Positions 1 through 12,440 are shown, counted from the stretch's first letter. The stretch: DNA of 64,000 bases from Dromaius novaehollandiae (GCF_036370855.1 NC_088099.1:146523017-146587016), one strand, 5' to 3'. Notes: a model not told the origin generated them from the letters alone. A program made the numbers and translations.

Positions 1-3000
1 CTTTAAAGATACCACTAACACTTTGCTCTTCCATAACTCTTTTCCTTCAAGGGCATCGACATTTTTTACAATTAGAAAGTGCTCTCGAATTCACAGAAAT
101 TTCCAAAGCCATTTGGTTACAAACAAGAACCAGAACACAAGTTCTTATTGCCTAAATGATGCTTCCTATTGTTGTGGTGATTCATAAAGCAAAGAGACAT
201 TTTCATGCATGTGAAATGTTAAAAAATAAAAAAAAAATCTCAGAATCATCTAGGAAAATTTAACTTTGCATAGAAAGCACTTAAACAAAGCACATTCGAA
301 AAAAATCAAAGAGTTTTTACAAGAAAAATGCACTTGGTCATTTCCTTCTAAGCAAAAGAACAACCATCACAATATTTACAGCTGGCCTCAGACAACAATT
401 CTATTTTACATCATCTTCCAAAATCTGTTTTCATTCTTCAGCAGAACAAAACCAAAACCTTCTGATGAATGTTTTTGTAAAATGGAATTGTATCAAAATA
501 CTCATGTAACTCACAAGTGTATATAAGCTCAGTTTAAGTGACAGCATGGCTGGTTTGGACCTCAGGAGGCCTTTCCATTAATAAAAGCATCATCAGAATC
601 AATACATCTCTGGGAAATGTTTTGTACTCAGCACAAGAGCTTGCTTTCACAATGAGAATACAAGGTTTAACAGAAAGCATTCCACCCCACTCTAATATTT
701 TTAAATATCCTATTGATAAGCCAGATTACATAAAGATGTTTTTCTTACCTGTTAATAATGAACCATGCTACAGTCAGCATTCCTGCCAGCCAAGTCCCAC
801 TCATAACCCAACTGGTTACAAACAATGCAGTCACATAAATTCCCTGCAGTCCAAAAACTATACCAATGTAGAAATACACTGGTTCAATAACTTCCTGAAA
901 TTACAAATAAAAACGAAGAGACATAGCGGCAACTGAGCTGAAGCTAGAAATGATTACTATTTACTATTTGCATACTGCTAACAGTGTGCTAGGTGCTTTA
1001 CAAACAGGTAAGAGATGGCACCTATTCTAGAAAAGTATCAAACGCTTTTATTTTGGGCTCAGGGAGAACAAAGCACTGTGAACTAATAGCACACTTCAAG
1101 ACTCAGCCTGCTAGTGCCATGATTCTTGTGTTTGCTTTAGCATGAACATTATATGTGTCAGATTTAGTAAATCCATATTGCAGTGAGGTATAAAGTTCAC
1201 AGGACTAGTGAAAAAAATTATGTAGAGCAGGAACTTGGAGAGGCAAAGATGTGGTAGGAAAGGGTTCCAAACACAGAGAAACATAAAAATAAGAGAGATA
1301 AATGAGAGAACATAAAACAGGAAACAACTATGCAGCATAAGCAGAACAAAGCCCAAAGGTAGCAGAAAGAGACAAAAGGTTCACCTACAAAAAGTGTTTT
1401 TCCCTTCTACCTGTACTGATATAGGTACAGACAGGTATCACTATACCAGCTGTACTCTGAAGGAGGTAACTTATCTATTTTTAACAGGTAGCACAGACAC
1501 TTTCCACATTTCTAAGCAATTTAATAGAAGTAAAGAACTAACAGACAGAAAAGTCTAGTGCATATAAGCCCCAAAATCCTATGCCAGAGACTGATCAGAA
1601 CTGAGGAGAAACAGGACCCAGTGTTAGGCTTAGCTCACAATTCATTCACAATTCATTCAACAAGTTACATGTATTTATTGTATAGAGCACAGAATGTGAC
1701 ACACACACACACACACACACACACAATAATAACATATGCACAAAAAGCAGGAGAAATACACATACTTCACTACCAGATGCTTGATACAATACACTGGCAA
1801 TCAACTCTGGATATAAAGTCATTTGCTGGACTGCATTTATGGTCTTCAGTGATACTGTCTTATTGTTGTGTGTCAATTCATAAACACCTATAGACAAAAA
1901 AAATATTATTCTTGAAAACACTTACTACTGCTGTTCTTAAAAGGGGTGAAACGGTATTCAAAAGTAGGGGGAAACAGATTTGACTACTAAAGCTACTGAC
2001 ACATAATTTTAAAGCGAAGAATAAATTTCTGCATTAGATGCCACTACACCCTACTGGTTTTGCAACAAAATTATTACCATTTCCTCATAGAGTCTTTAAA
2101 TGGAGTGCCCAAAAGTAACTGGCTAAACTATAGTTTTTCCAATATCAACACGTTGACACTGTCCTGGAACGACCTACCTACAGAACACCTTCAAGGGATG
2201 TTCTTAAGAAGCAAGACAAAGCTCTGATCAGAATAATCATAATTTATTAAAACCGTGTCCACAAAGAGGTCAGTTATGATGGCCTCAACAACCTCTCCAG
2301 CCCTGCATTTCTGAGACTTCTAAGAATCATTCACTTGACACAATATGCCTTTGTACAGGACTGAGATTCTACTGATGTTGGCATACTAGTAGGATACCAA
2401 ATTTGAGAGATACTAGAAGTAAAAGAAAAAAAAATCAACTTGTGATGACTTACGACAGTGGGGGAGGGGGACTAATTAAAACAAATAAAAAAGAACAACA
2501 CAACAGTGCAACAACCAAACCATATTGCTGTTTCCAGCCCTGAACATATCTTGGTGTGTGACCTGCAGCTGTTTTTCTGCAGGCTGAGCAGGACTCATAA
2601 GTGGGCTCAACATAGCCATGATACACCATCCAGACTTGGGTGCCTTCAGAGTACCTAGCAGACACAAATCTACCTGTCTGCAGAGCCAGCTCCAGAATGC
2701 CTGAATGAGGTAGTCTATCCATCCACAGCCTGGCTAATCTCCCCACAGATAATAAGGAATTGACTGCACCAAAGACACATGTTGCTGACATATGCTACAC
2801 ATCAGCTGGGAAACTGTTCAACCAATAAAACTGTATCTACAGAGTTTCACTGGCTCAGGATGATGTTTCATGACAGAACTGAACTAATAGAGCAGCTGAC
2901 TGCTGCCAGACACAGCCATTCACTCCTCCTCTCTCCTGGAGTTCTTGCCTTTTTCTTTGTGGCAGCCCTGATGGTCTTCTGAGCTCACTAAACCAGCATA

Positions 3001-6000
3001 AAACTGTTCACTTGTCTTACCACTGCTTTACTTTTCTGATGGTTCAGGGACCAGATCCAGCTCACCCAAGGTCAGCATGCACCACAGCCAGAGCAGGGTA
3101 ACAAGCAGGAGTGCAAAGGGAGACCACTGCCACCCAGCTTGTTCTCCTTCCTGTAGGTTTTGGCTCTCCCTTCAGTCAGCGCTCCTTAACATCAATTCAT
3201 CATAGCTGGCAGGAGTGGAAACCTCCGGCAGGGACAGGATTGAGCTGATCAACTCTTGACAGAAACTGTTCTATCTTCTGATAGGGGGTGGAAATCAGTA
3301 ATTCTGGCCCCCACCCCTAAATTAAAGACCAATTATGCTTATGCAGCAAAAGAATCAACAATGCAGCATAGACAAACCCAACAAGGACTTACATATAGGG
3401 CAATATCAGAAAAATATTAATCCACAGTCCACACTATTAAAGGCAAATTGTCTGGAATATAGGATAGTTAGAGTCTATTTTTTTAAAAAGGCACTAAAAA
3501 GCTAGGTCAGCTTGCAGTTTTTAATTAATCTGACCCATATGTATGAGAGTATAAAACCAACCTCCTTAGTCTGGAGGAGTTTTTAAACCATCTCCAAAAG
3601 TGAAACAGGACTTTTCAAGGTTAATAAAACAAACGTTTTTCATACCTCTTTCAAAGGAAGGAGCCTTTAGTAGTTCTTTATAGAATGAATAATAAATGGC
3701 GCTGTCACCCTGAAATGTAATTTCTCGTTCAAGTTCCTAGAAAAAAAAATATATATTCACCTCCTGCAATCTCTTCCCAAAGAAGACCATATATTTTCAG
3801 ATAGGCTGGTTTGGTAATACAGCACATGGTTATGACTCCACTGTACATCTTCAAAGTATTCTACAAAACATTAATCTTCACAGCACCTCTGTCAGGTATA
3901 TAATGCTCTCTATAACTTGGTGAGCATGCTCTGAATCAGAGCAACCCAAATCCCACATAGTAAGTGCAAGATTCACAGGATTGTTTCATATTTACATGCC
4001 TGGATTTCATTCAATTTTACATACTTCACTCAGCATTGCAGTTCTTAAAAACCATACAACCCTGTTGTTTAGCTTATACAATTCTGCTATGCTTAGCTTA
4101 TACAATCCTGGTATGTTCCAGTGTTCTCTCCAAATTGAAATGTATTTCAACTATAAAGAACAGCATAGAAGAGCACATAAAAATATTACAAGACAAAACT
4201 GCCGTCAGCAGCAGAAATGCCTGAAGAAAAACAAAAAAAGGAAATAAAAAAGAGAGACAGAGACACCATATCAAAGAAAGAGGCCTGAGTAGAAAGCCAC
4301 AGGATTCAGAAAGCAAGCAGTTCAAACCTGACATAGATCAGCTTTGATTTCAAGGACATAGTTCAGCACTTTATTTGAGAATGGTTTCACTTTTTCTTTA
4401 CCTGCCTGGTGGAAAACCAGAATTTCCGTTCATGATATGTTGAGAGGTACACAGCATACATCATTCCACTAGTGACTGCCGCAAGACAGCCAAAGAAAAG
4501 TTTTGCAAAACGTTGAATTAACACATCTGAAAAGGGACAGTGAAAAAGCTAAAATAGTCCAGAGGACTTACGAACAAACACAGTATGACCTGAAGTATGA
4601 CTAGTTTCTAAACAGCAAGTAAACTTACTGACATCAGAATTATCCCAACAAAATTATCACAGATACACAAAGAATTGGATTATTACTCCTTTTCTACAGT
4701 TTTCTCTCTCAGTTCTTACTACTGCTTCACATGACTCTTATAGGTAAAATACCCACACCCTATACTGCGAGTTATTCTCTTTTTTAAACAAGCTTCATTT
4801 TCAAAGGAATTCCAAGGCAAAATGTCTTCCAAATAAACAGTGTAAACTCTAGATTCTACCCAAAACACCATAAAAGTCTTAAACACATGAACATCAAACA
4901 CCACATCAAACACCAGTATCAAGAATTCTATTCTCCTTTCTGTTTTTTCATATGTAAGAGGAAAGAACTAATCTGAATTTTACCAAACTCATTCAATTGG
5001 TGTCTATTTCACCTATAGCTCCCTCAGGTTAGTATGTACTTTTAACATCAAAGTTAAGTCTTTGGTAGTTAGGTAAGCAATTGCCTAAAATTACACTTGG
5101 TTTTAGTTCTTCTAATTCTCATAAAGCTGTAAGTACTTTGTGTCTATTCTTGCCTCAGTACCGTTACTTCACGCCTTTCAGCTTCTAAATGGAAAGATAA
5201 TTCCAAGCCCAATTAAAATATTTATTTGTACTCAGACAATAATAAGATTCTTAAACTCTCTCCCCCCGCAACCCGAAACCACCCAGAACTACCATTTTAC
5301 TCTGCAATAAATAAAATGTCATTATTAAAGAATTCTAAAGCGCATGCCTGTTTTTCTGGAAACATTCAAAAACCTAATTCACAATAAGTCTGTTATAAAT
5401 TATTGTGTTAGAAATATCTTCCCATAAAATGTAAAAGAATAATGAAAAAAAATCAGAAGTTGGCTAAAAATTCTGTAGCTTACATTTTGGCGATCTTCCC
5501 AGCTTTGAATTTTCTTTGTTTCTCTCGTCTGGAGCCATTTTGTCAGATTCTGTGTCGTTTTGCTTCTTTCTCTGTCGCAGGTCTGCTGCCCCTGAAGACA
5601 TTTTTTGAAGTTATTGCAACACAGTATCTAAAATTGCACTCTGAGAAATCCACACAGCGGCAGGTAACAGGCAGTTACTGCTATTGACTCAGCCACACAG
5701 CACATACATTTGATAGAAAGAGCCAATGAAAGTATTTCATATGCCTAACTAAAGTGAACAACCTAACAGTACACAAACCAATTCCAATCTTATTCCTCAG
5801 AAAACCGAACAGTTTTCTCTCAAGGCCATATTCTGCAATTCCCCAGAACCCCAACTGTAGGTTTACTGTTTCAGTCGGTGGTCAGCTTATTATACACACG
5901 AAGGAAAGTGGTAGATTAGCGGATACAGACGCTGGGAGAAATTGGTGTCAATGCCATTCCACACTCACGCTGGTTTTACACTGCTATGATAAAATAGCGT

Positions 6001-9000
6001 ACTATTCACATTACTGTAACAAAAAAACTGGGCTAATCTCTTACTTTTAAATTGGGTTGCCTGATATTTATATAGTGAGAGCTTTTATAAAGTAAGCTAT
6101 AACAGATATCACTTTTTTCCCACTTCGACATCTACTGGAATTAAGCAGATAGAAGAACTCTTTGTCTAACGTATAATAAAAAGGCCAGTCAGCTAGGTCA
6201 TGTAGATCATTTCAGCTCATAAGACTCAGGACTCCTTCAGCTTCTGTTTAGTTTTCTGTAAACAAGGGAAGTTTAAAACCATGCTCCATTTACTTTACGG
6301 TCTGAGAGGCAATCAGGCTAATTCACGGACTGCAAGTCTCCATACGAAAAGACTCGTTAAAAAAAAATCTGTTATAATTAAGATATATTAAAGATGCCAT
6401 CCCACAACATTTAGGTAATTTCAGAAGTGTGATGAAAAGGCTAACCTGTAATTAATGCTCCAGAATTTTTAGCTATCTAGTTTGACCTACTGCCTCACAC
6501 TGGTTACAGAATTTCAACCACTGATTTGCTGTGGACTTAAAATAGCTTTTCTATAAAGTCATTCAACCATAAACGTGAAGTGTTCATCTTCACATCCCAT
6601 GATAAAGTTTTCCGGTTGTTAATTACTCTGGTTGTATATTTCTCCAAGTTGAAGTTAGTCTACTTTTATCTTCAGAACGTCTGATTTATAAGATAGAAAC
6701 AAGAGAGAAATATAAATGAACCATTAAAAAGTGGTGTCTGTCAATATTAGGAAGTATTTATCTGTGTTTTAACAGGCTTTTAAAGCAATATATGAATTAC
6801 AAGCTAATCAAGCAACTGATCACTGAGCAAATCAAGAACTCAGTTATAACTGGACATCTTTTTTCATAGAATAAACAAAAAATGTCTGCCTTCTTAAACA
6901 AGACAAGAATTGGAAAGATATTCAGCAAAAGAATGTTTAGGGCACTCAATATCACATTTATCACTGTCAATCCAAGATAAAATATGCACCAGTATCTCTT
7001 CATGCCACACATTTTAAGTTAATCAGTAATAAGAACACGGAGTGCACTGCTATTAAAAACCACTTGAACCACACAAAATAAAGTGAAAAAAATATTTAGA
7101 TCATCAGAATGGGCAGATATGTGCTTGGGAAGACAGCTGCCTTAATTTGTCATGCTAGAGATGACCAAAGCAATCATAGTGAGACCACCAGAGAAAAAAG
7201 GCATTTTTTTCTTTACTCTGGCAGATAAGCTAGCCAAACTATAAGATGCTCATAAACTTTAGCGTTACCAGCAGTCATAGAAAACTCCTAAGGAAAGAAG
7301 ATTTTAAAATTCTGATTCTGAAACTACATCTCACACAACAAATGATCTTCATCTTGGTTTTGAAGACTGCTCAACAGATTTCCCCCCCAATCAGTAATAA
7401 AGAAAGATCTAAGTATGCTATTCCCGTTTCATTTGCAGCTGCTTTAAACAAGAAAAACGCTGTTTCCACTTCTACGAATCCTTTAAATGGGGTGAAAACA
7501 AAGTCAAGCAAGGTGACAACTAAAAATAATCTCAAATTTTGAATTGATGACACAGCCTTTGGTTCCTTTCTATCCAGCAAGCAATTTCTTATCTAAGATT
7601 ACTTTCTAGTTCCCTGTAAATTCCCAGTACTTTTTTCCCCCCAACTTTTGTTTAGAGAACATGTGTTATTTTTGTGCAGCTATTGCAGAAAAGCATTGCT
7701 CATTGCTCCAGTGTGCCACTATAATCTATTGCTTATCTACAAACTGAACAGTCTGCAATTCTGGTCCTCTCGTCTTAAGGGTATGGGAGAGCTGGGAAAC
7801 GTTCAGAGAAGGTTCACGAGGGTGATCAGAGGTGTGCAATGGCTTCCACGCAAGGAACAAGCAAGCAGGCTAGGACACCTCAGTCTGGAAAAAAAAAGAT
7901 GACCAAGAAAGAATACGACAGAGGTCTACAAGCAAATGAGCAACATGAAGAGGCTGAATAGAGAGTGATTAATTTTCTTTTCGAATACTAGAAGTAGGAG
8001 TTATCAAACAAACCTAGTGAGTCAGGTTAGAAGTGGTGTGTGATACACCTTGTTCACGTAGAACTCCTGCTGGAAGGACGTTGTGTGTGCTGCGAGTTTA
8101 CATACACTCAAGGGAAGAGGGGGACACGTTTGTGGAGGACAAACCCACTGAAGACTACAAAATACACAGAAATCACATCCAGCTAGGAAGTGCTCAAGCT
8201 GAAAACAGCTGGAGACTTGTAACGTATTAGAGGACAGCGCTGTATACACTTGTGAAACAAGGGGAAGGTGAGAGAGCAGAACACCCAAACAGTGAAGCGG
8301 GAGGACCCCAGGCAGAGCGCACTCAGCAGTGCCCCGGGGCACCCACAGAGCTGGCAGACGAGAGGTGCTCTGCGCACAGCCACTGCTGGAGCAGGGAAGG
8401 AAACCGCGGCTGGGATCCCGCCGTCTAGCTGCCTCCTGCTGGTGCTGCTGGGGCCCGCTAGGACCACACGGAGCTGCCAAACATGCATCAGCCTCCTGTG
8501 AGCCAGCACAGCCATCCTTATAAATCACCGAGGTGGTAGGAACAATAGTAGTAGCACCAAGGGCATGTACAGCAGAAGCATGTTTTACCCTTTCACACGA
8601 GCTACTACTCCGATTTGCATCGGACACAAAACCACCGCGCTGATGATCCGGAAGCCAAACGCCAAAACCACAGAGCCACCGCCAAGTCCGCGCAAGGGGG
8701 GAAGCCAGCACGGACCGCCGTCTGCAGCCCCGCTGGATGCGACACGCACAGCTGAGTTACCCTGACAGGACACCCAGCTGCGGCCGAATCTCTGTGCCGA
8801 GCTGGAAACCTGCCGGCTCCAGGCTTCAACCCGCCCGGGGGGCTTCACGCCGGGGCCCCGGCAGGAATGAGCGCAAACAGCCCCGGCGCCGAGCTCCCCC
8901 GCGCCGAGCCCCCGCCTCCCCCCAGCCCGGGCCCCGAGGGGCCCCGCGGGGCGCGCAGCTCCGCCGCGCGGCCGTTGGGGGGCCGTTGGCGGCCGTTGGG

Positions 9001-9147
9001 CCCCCGCCCCCTCCCCGCCGAGCCCCGCCCGGCGCCGCCGAGGAGCCCCGCGCGCCGCGGGGCCTGGCCGCGGGCGGCCCTGCCCGCCCCCGCCGGCGGA
9101 GGGGGAATCGGGTGACACACGCCCCGCCGCCTCTCACCTCCTTCCAT
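1..9147 (-). CDS. DPY19L4: DPY19L4 gene, 5' portion (coding exons 1-6, partial at the left edge)
   Basis: DPY19 proteins are multi-pass ER membrane proteins. Some members (DPY19L1, DPY19L3) transfer C-linked mannose to tryptophan in the ER lumen; I know of no firm activity assignment for L4. Six exons on the minus strand join in one frame: 10+108+125+91+122+146 nt, giving 200 codons plus 2 bases. All boundaries are GT/AG and the phases (1,1,0,1,0,2) agree. The protein has a short charged cytosolic N-terminus (1-about 44, with LRQRKK), a first membrane segment (about 48-66), a loop with ERKFWFS and [12 protein letters not shown] (about 70-92), an NKT glycosylation sequon at N120, and two further hydrophobic segments in exon 6. 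Particular matches to DPY19L4 rather than L1-L3 are [37 protein letters not shown] and EPVYFYIG. Later exons lie beyond base 1. Intron 1 (3.5 kb) and intron 5/6 regions carry repeats. Gene identity is from remembered family similarity, not a search. Confidence 0.93.
749..894 (-). CDS. DPY19L4: DPY19L4 coding exon 6 (membrane segments)
   Basis: Acceptor TTTCAG ends at 895 and donor GTAAGA starts at 748. It encodes [11 protein letters not shown], followed by two hydrophobic stretches (about residues 162-182 and 186-199) around [11 protein letters not shown]. It ends phase 2 (AG of a split Arg codon). Bases 1-748 to its left are intron 6; the next exon is outside the window. Confidence 0.94.
965..1035 (+). 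repeat. ancient L2/MIR-type SINE tail remnant (intron 5)
   Basis: The stretch with GTGCTAGGTGCTTTACAAAC resembles the common sauropsid remnant whose intact form reads GTGCTAGGCGCTGTACAAAC followed by a purine-rich 'AGAGA' block. It is short and diverged, so the family assignment is by pattern memory only. Confidence 0.45.
1699..1725. repeat. (AC)13 dinucleotide microsatellite
   Basis: An uninterrupted AC run lies in intron 5, about 40 bases beyond the exon 5 donor. It is likely to be length-polymorphic. Confidence 0.97.
1766..1887 (-). CDS. DPY19L4: DPY19L4 coding exon 5
   Basis: Acceptor CTATAG ends at 1888 and donor GTATGT starts at 1765. It encodes [19 protein letters not shown], then [16 protein letters not shown] (residues 113-152). 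N120-K-T is a possible N-glycosylation site. The exon ends in phase 0. Confidence 0.94.
2080..2320 (+). repeat. decayed CR1-type LINE 3' fragment (intron 4)
   Basis: Read on the minus strand, this has the order typical of antisense sauropsid CR1 3' ends: a GCAGGGCTGGAGAGG block, then a CTTAAGAACATCCCT-like segment, then TTCCAGGACAGTGTCAA and GGAAAAACT. The LINE would therefore be sense on the plus strand. It is strongly diverged, with no intact ORF. Confidence 0.5.
3646..3736 (-). CDS. DPY19L4: DPY19L4 coding exon 4 (first luminal loop)
   Basis: Acceptor TTCTAG ends at 3737 and donor GTATGA starts at 3645. It encodes [17 protein letters not shown], then [14 protein letters not shown] (residues 82-112, the last split). 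The ERE..F motif and the Tyr-rich helix after it are shared across DPY19 proteins, in a loop near the luminal active site of active members. The exon ends in phase 1. Confidence 0.94.
3820..3965 (-). repeat. MIR-like amniote CORE-SINE remnant (between exons 3 and 4)
   Basis: CAAAGTATTCTACAAAACAT, then TTAATCTTCACAGCACCTCTGT, follows the reverse complement of the amniote MIR tail (CAAAGCACTTTACAAAC, then AATCCTCACAACACCCCTGT). The remaining part is poorly preserved. Confidence 0.55.
4069..4116. repeat. two-copy 24-bp tandem duplication
   Basis: TTAGCTTATACAAT recurs with a 24-base period (4069 and 4093), followed by CTGCTATG and CCTGGTATG respectively. It is intronic, upstream of exon 4. Confidence 0.8.
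4402..4526 (-). CDS. DPY19L4: DPY19L4 coding exon 3 (first membrane segment)
   Basis: Acceptor TTTTCAG ends at 4527 and donor GTAAAG starts at 4401. Residues 40-81 begin YVLIQRFAK, continue through a hydrophobic Gly/Ala/Met-rich segment (about 48-66) and end [12 protein letters not shown]. The ERKFWFS stretch is typical of DPY19L4. The exon ends in phase 0. Confidence 0.93.
5484..5591 (-). CDS. DPY19L4: DPY19L4 coding exon 2 (charged cytosolic N-terminus)
   Basis: Acceptor CTTCAG ends at 5592 and donor GTAAGC starts at 5483. It encodes residues 4-39: AADLRQRKK, followed by an acidic/basic stretch rich in D, E, K and N. No membrane segment is present. The exon is phase 1 at both ends. The polypyrimidine tract before this acceptor is weak. 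Confidence 0.85.
7735..8290 (+). repeat. diverged CR1 LINE 3' region (intron 1)
   Basis: The order matches CR1 ORF2 end and 3' UTR. CTGGTCCTCTCG is followed by TTCAGAGAAGGTTCACGAGG, CTCAGTCTGGAAAA, GACAGAGGTCTACAA, and then a GGAGGACAAACCCACTGAAG segment. It is sense on the plus strand, antisense to DPY19L4. Frames are broken. Confidence 0.7.
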
Positions 9148-9640
9148 CGCCGGGCTGCGGCCGCCGCCCGCCGCGGGAGCCCCGCGCCGCTCTCTCCAGG
9201 GCGACGCCGCCCTGCCCGCGCTCCTGCCGCCGGCGCCCGCCTCTCGTCGGCCCCGCGTGCGGGAGCGCTCTCGCATAACACGGCGAGCGGCGCGGCGCGG
9301 CGCGGCGGCCCTCACTTCCTGCCGCCCCGGCGCTTGTTCCCGCTGTTCGGCGCCTTCCCGGCGGGAACGGTGGTGGCGGCGCGAGGGGGCGGCCGGAGCG
9401 CACCAGCGGGCGTACCGAGGCAGGGCGCCGTGCTCCCGGCGCTTCCGGCGGGTGCGGGGGGCCGTGACGGTTGGGGCCTGGCGGTGCCCGAACCGCCGCG
9501 GCCGGCAACGGGCCGCGCTCTGCGCCGCCCCCGCCCGGCCGCAGCCCGCTCCCAGAGGCAGCAGGGCGCTACGGAGCCGGGGTTGGCGGGGTGGTCTGCA
9601 GGGGCCTACGGGAGAAGCGGTGGATGGAGCCTCGGTGCAC
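8780..9640. promoter_or_regulatory. DPY19L4: CpG island / promoter of DPY19L4
   Basis: Very GC- and CpG-rich DNA spans the DPY19L4 start exon at 9147-9138. It contains many GC boxes (for example CCCCGCCCCC-type runs near 9000-9030) and no clear TATA box. Transcription of DPY19L4 would leave leftwards. The island extends about 490 bp beyond the ATG, so the promoter and 5' UTR lie between about 9150 and 9640. A divergent plus-strand transcript is possible but unsupported. Confidence 0.8.
9138..9147 (-). CDS. DPY19L4: DPY19L4 coding exon 1 (start codon plus two and a third codons)
   Basis: Only ten coding bases: ATG GAA GGA G, followed by a GTGAGAG donor at 9137. Joined to exon 2 they give the N-terminus [13 protein letters not shown], comparable to the mammalian start with its LRQRKK motif. 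The exon lies in the CpG island, where a promoter and 5' UTR are expected. The alternative is an ATG just upstream of exon 2 (5601-5599), which is in the same frame. Confidence 0.78.
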
Positions 9641-10945
9641 CCCTGTCGTGGGCTCCAAGTCAGTACTCGTGTTTCGGGTGCTCGTGAGCCAGCCCCCTGC
9701 TGTGGTATGGGCTCTGTGGGCCCAGGGTGGAGGACGAGGCCCACCCTGACAAACTGAAAGTCTGCTCTGAGGAAAATAGACCACGTTTGGGTAAAGGGAG
9801 GCCAACGAAAGAGCATAAGGAAGAAATGAAATGATATAAAGCTGTGGGATAGGTGGGCATCTCGGCGTACCAGCTGCCTCAGGATTATCACAGTTGTTGT
9901 CAGCATCCCAGCAAAAGAAGGATTTGAGGGGATGGGGTCGTTTTGTGGATGTTTGCTGAGTGTGCCTTCAGAACAGGAAGAATAGCGCTGAAAAGAGTTT
10001 ATAGGACCTTTGTCTTGGCGGATATGGTCTAGCAGAAGCTGGAGGGCTCAGGCCAGATCTGATGCTCAGTTAAATCAGCTTAGGTTTTTCTTTGTCTTAC
10101 GGCACATTAGGTTAGACCCATAACATCAAAGGTTGAGGATCTCTCCCTAATGATGCAGGATGTGTATGTGGAGATGGATGGAGGTTCACTGCCAGGGAGC
10201 AGACACTGCACCCTGTGCCTACGCTCTGGCCTAGATGCTGCCGTCCTGTGAGGCATTCTTGTGCTGAGTAGGAACTGCCAGATTAGGATCACCATCTCTG
10301 GAAACAGGACAGTGTCGATCTGACTTTTGAAAGACAGCTGAAGACACTCCGACATTTGCAAACCCATAAGTTAGAAATAAACAGAGTGAAATAACTGAGA
10401 GGTGGATCTGTGCTGTCTGCCTGTCCTCGTGGGCGTGTGTGGAGGGAGTTGCCCAGGCCACCTTGACTTCATTTAGCATCAAAGGCTGTGACCCCACAAG
10501 CTCCAGGCAGGCTGCCCTCTCCACTCCGCGAGCGCATCGCTGAGCAGAGCACCAGGGCTTATTTAAACATCTCAGAAACAAACTGTCTGACAAGCTATCA
10601 GAGAGGTTTGTGGGAATCACCCCTCGGGGACTGCATGTCTTCTGACAGGGCAATGTCTGATCAGCTACTGGCAGACCAATTTAGTTACTTGTCTAGCAGC
10701 TGAAAGGAAAGACTAAACTAATCTGTGTACTATCCTGGAGCATAAAATGAGATTTATAAGTTTCCTGGATTTTTAAATAAAATTTAAAATACTTTTGCAG
10801 CTGTTGATTTATTGGATAGTTAAGAGAGTTGCTTATGTTTTTAATGATCCATAAATTATCCATTGCATTTTTAATGTAATTGGTTTTGATCTATTTTCTT
10901 TTCTTCATAACTTGATTCTATTGTAAGTTACTGGAATAAGCACAA

Positions 10946-10959
10946 ATAACCATAGCAAC
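10946..10959 (+). promoter_or_regulatory. RFX X-box-like site
   Basis: ATAACCATAGCAAC: the right half AGCAAC fits RGYAAC exactly, and the left half ATAACC differs from GTNRCC at the first base. It lies about 1.8 kb upstream of the DPY19L4 start codon. A single motif of this kind can arise by chance. Confidence 0.3.
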
Positions 10960-12440
10960 CGAAACAACAATAATATTTTCAAATATTTATAATTAGGCCA
11001 TCAATATGTGGACAGGAGTAAAATAAACCACAGTTATGCTGCAAATTTTGTCCTTCAGCCTTCCTCATAGCTGCTGTTTCGTACTGTATCATGTTACATT
11101 TTTTGTGCAACTACACTTTTCTACTAACACTCTAGCATGTGGATTCACACTTTGAATTCAATAGAACTGCATGTGTACATAAAGTTAATTACATGCGTAA
11201 ATGTACATATAACAGGGAAAGGGGGAGGGGGTAACCCTAACCTGCTCACTTGTGTTTCATTTTTCCAAGGTCTTTCATGGAAAAATTGCAGATCTGAAGG
11301 GAGGAGAACTGAAAATCATCTTTCATGCAAGTTTCTTGCTCTCAGAATGAGCAGACTGAAATAATTTTCAGGGTAATATTGAAAGTGTTACTACTGCTGC
11401 ACTTAAATCTTCCTAAATGCTTTTTATAATCAATATTATAGGAAAGTTACTTCATTTGACAGCTTATTACGTGCCCTAAACATTGTGTTGTAATACATTA
11501 AAATGAATAAATGTACAGATGCTGTGTGCTTTTTCCAAGCTTCCTCTATTCAAACATTCACTGTGTATCTGCATTATCACATTAGTTCTCTACTCTGCAG
11601 ACATAACTTTCCATTTTGTTTACAAGTCCACGATATTGATGCTTTCTATTTTAACAATATTTTTTCTCTGTTTTAGAGCTATCGAGGCAAAAAATACACA
11701 AATGTACCTTAGTATAAAGCACTACTACTGGGCATAGCTGTCATTATTCAGAAGCAACGAATGCATACTTTTTTATTTCATAAATATACTAAGTCATAAT
11801 TTCTGTCTGTTAAATGAAGTATTTCACATGCCTAAAAAAGTTTGTAAAGTTTAGTTTCAATAATCAGGTAACTACTGTGGATATTTCACCTTTTCTGCTA
11901 TTTTCAACCATTTGGGGGTTGAATTTTCTAGCTTCTAGCTTATGGTTCTGTATTATCAGTATGCCAATTTTTTGCATATTTTTATTATTTCAGACCCTTC
12001 CTCTCCCCCAGGCTGTATTTGTTCTACTGGGATTTAAAAATTATTACCTGCATAAGTGTTTGTGGGACTAAGGTTTTGCACTATGCTCTCTGCAGGGTAG
12101 TTATCATTTATGTCTCCTTGTCCTGCAGATGTCTAGTATATAAAAACCATACATCTTCCCATCAGTTATGGGACATAAACAAATAAGTGTGGAGAAAAAG
12201 AGGGATAATGACAACATGTAACCAATGCTTAAAACTGGAATTAAGAAGTTAGAGAATTAAAGTACACAAAAAGAGATGCAAACTGTACAAAACTCTTGTG
12301 TTTCCAGGGTGCGCTTTTGCTGTGTGTCTGTCTCCCCCTTGGGACCCAACATGGCAAGAAGGATTAGGACAACAAATTTTCAGGGTGGGCAATTCCTCCT
12401 GAAAGTATTAGGTGTGTCTTCTGTAACGTGTTCCTTATAC

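Noticed and set aside
8022-8711. 229-aa minus-strand open frame in intron 1
   Set aside because: It overlaps a CR1 remnant and GC-rich DNA, has no recognisable domain, and shares its region with frames on the other strand.
8845-9906. 353-aa minus-strand open frame and overlapping plus-strand frames in the DPY19L4 CpG island
   Set aside because: Low-complexity Arg/Pro/Gly/Ala sequence in several frames at once. The spliced DPY19L4 start exon explains the locus better.
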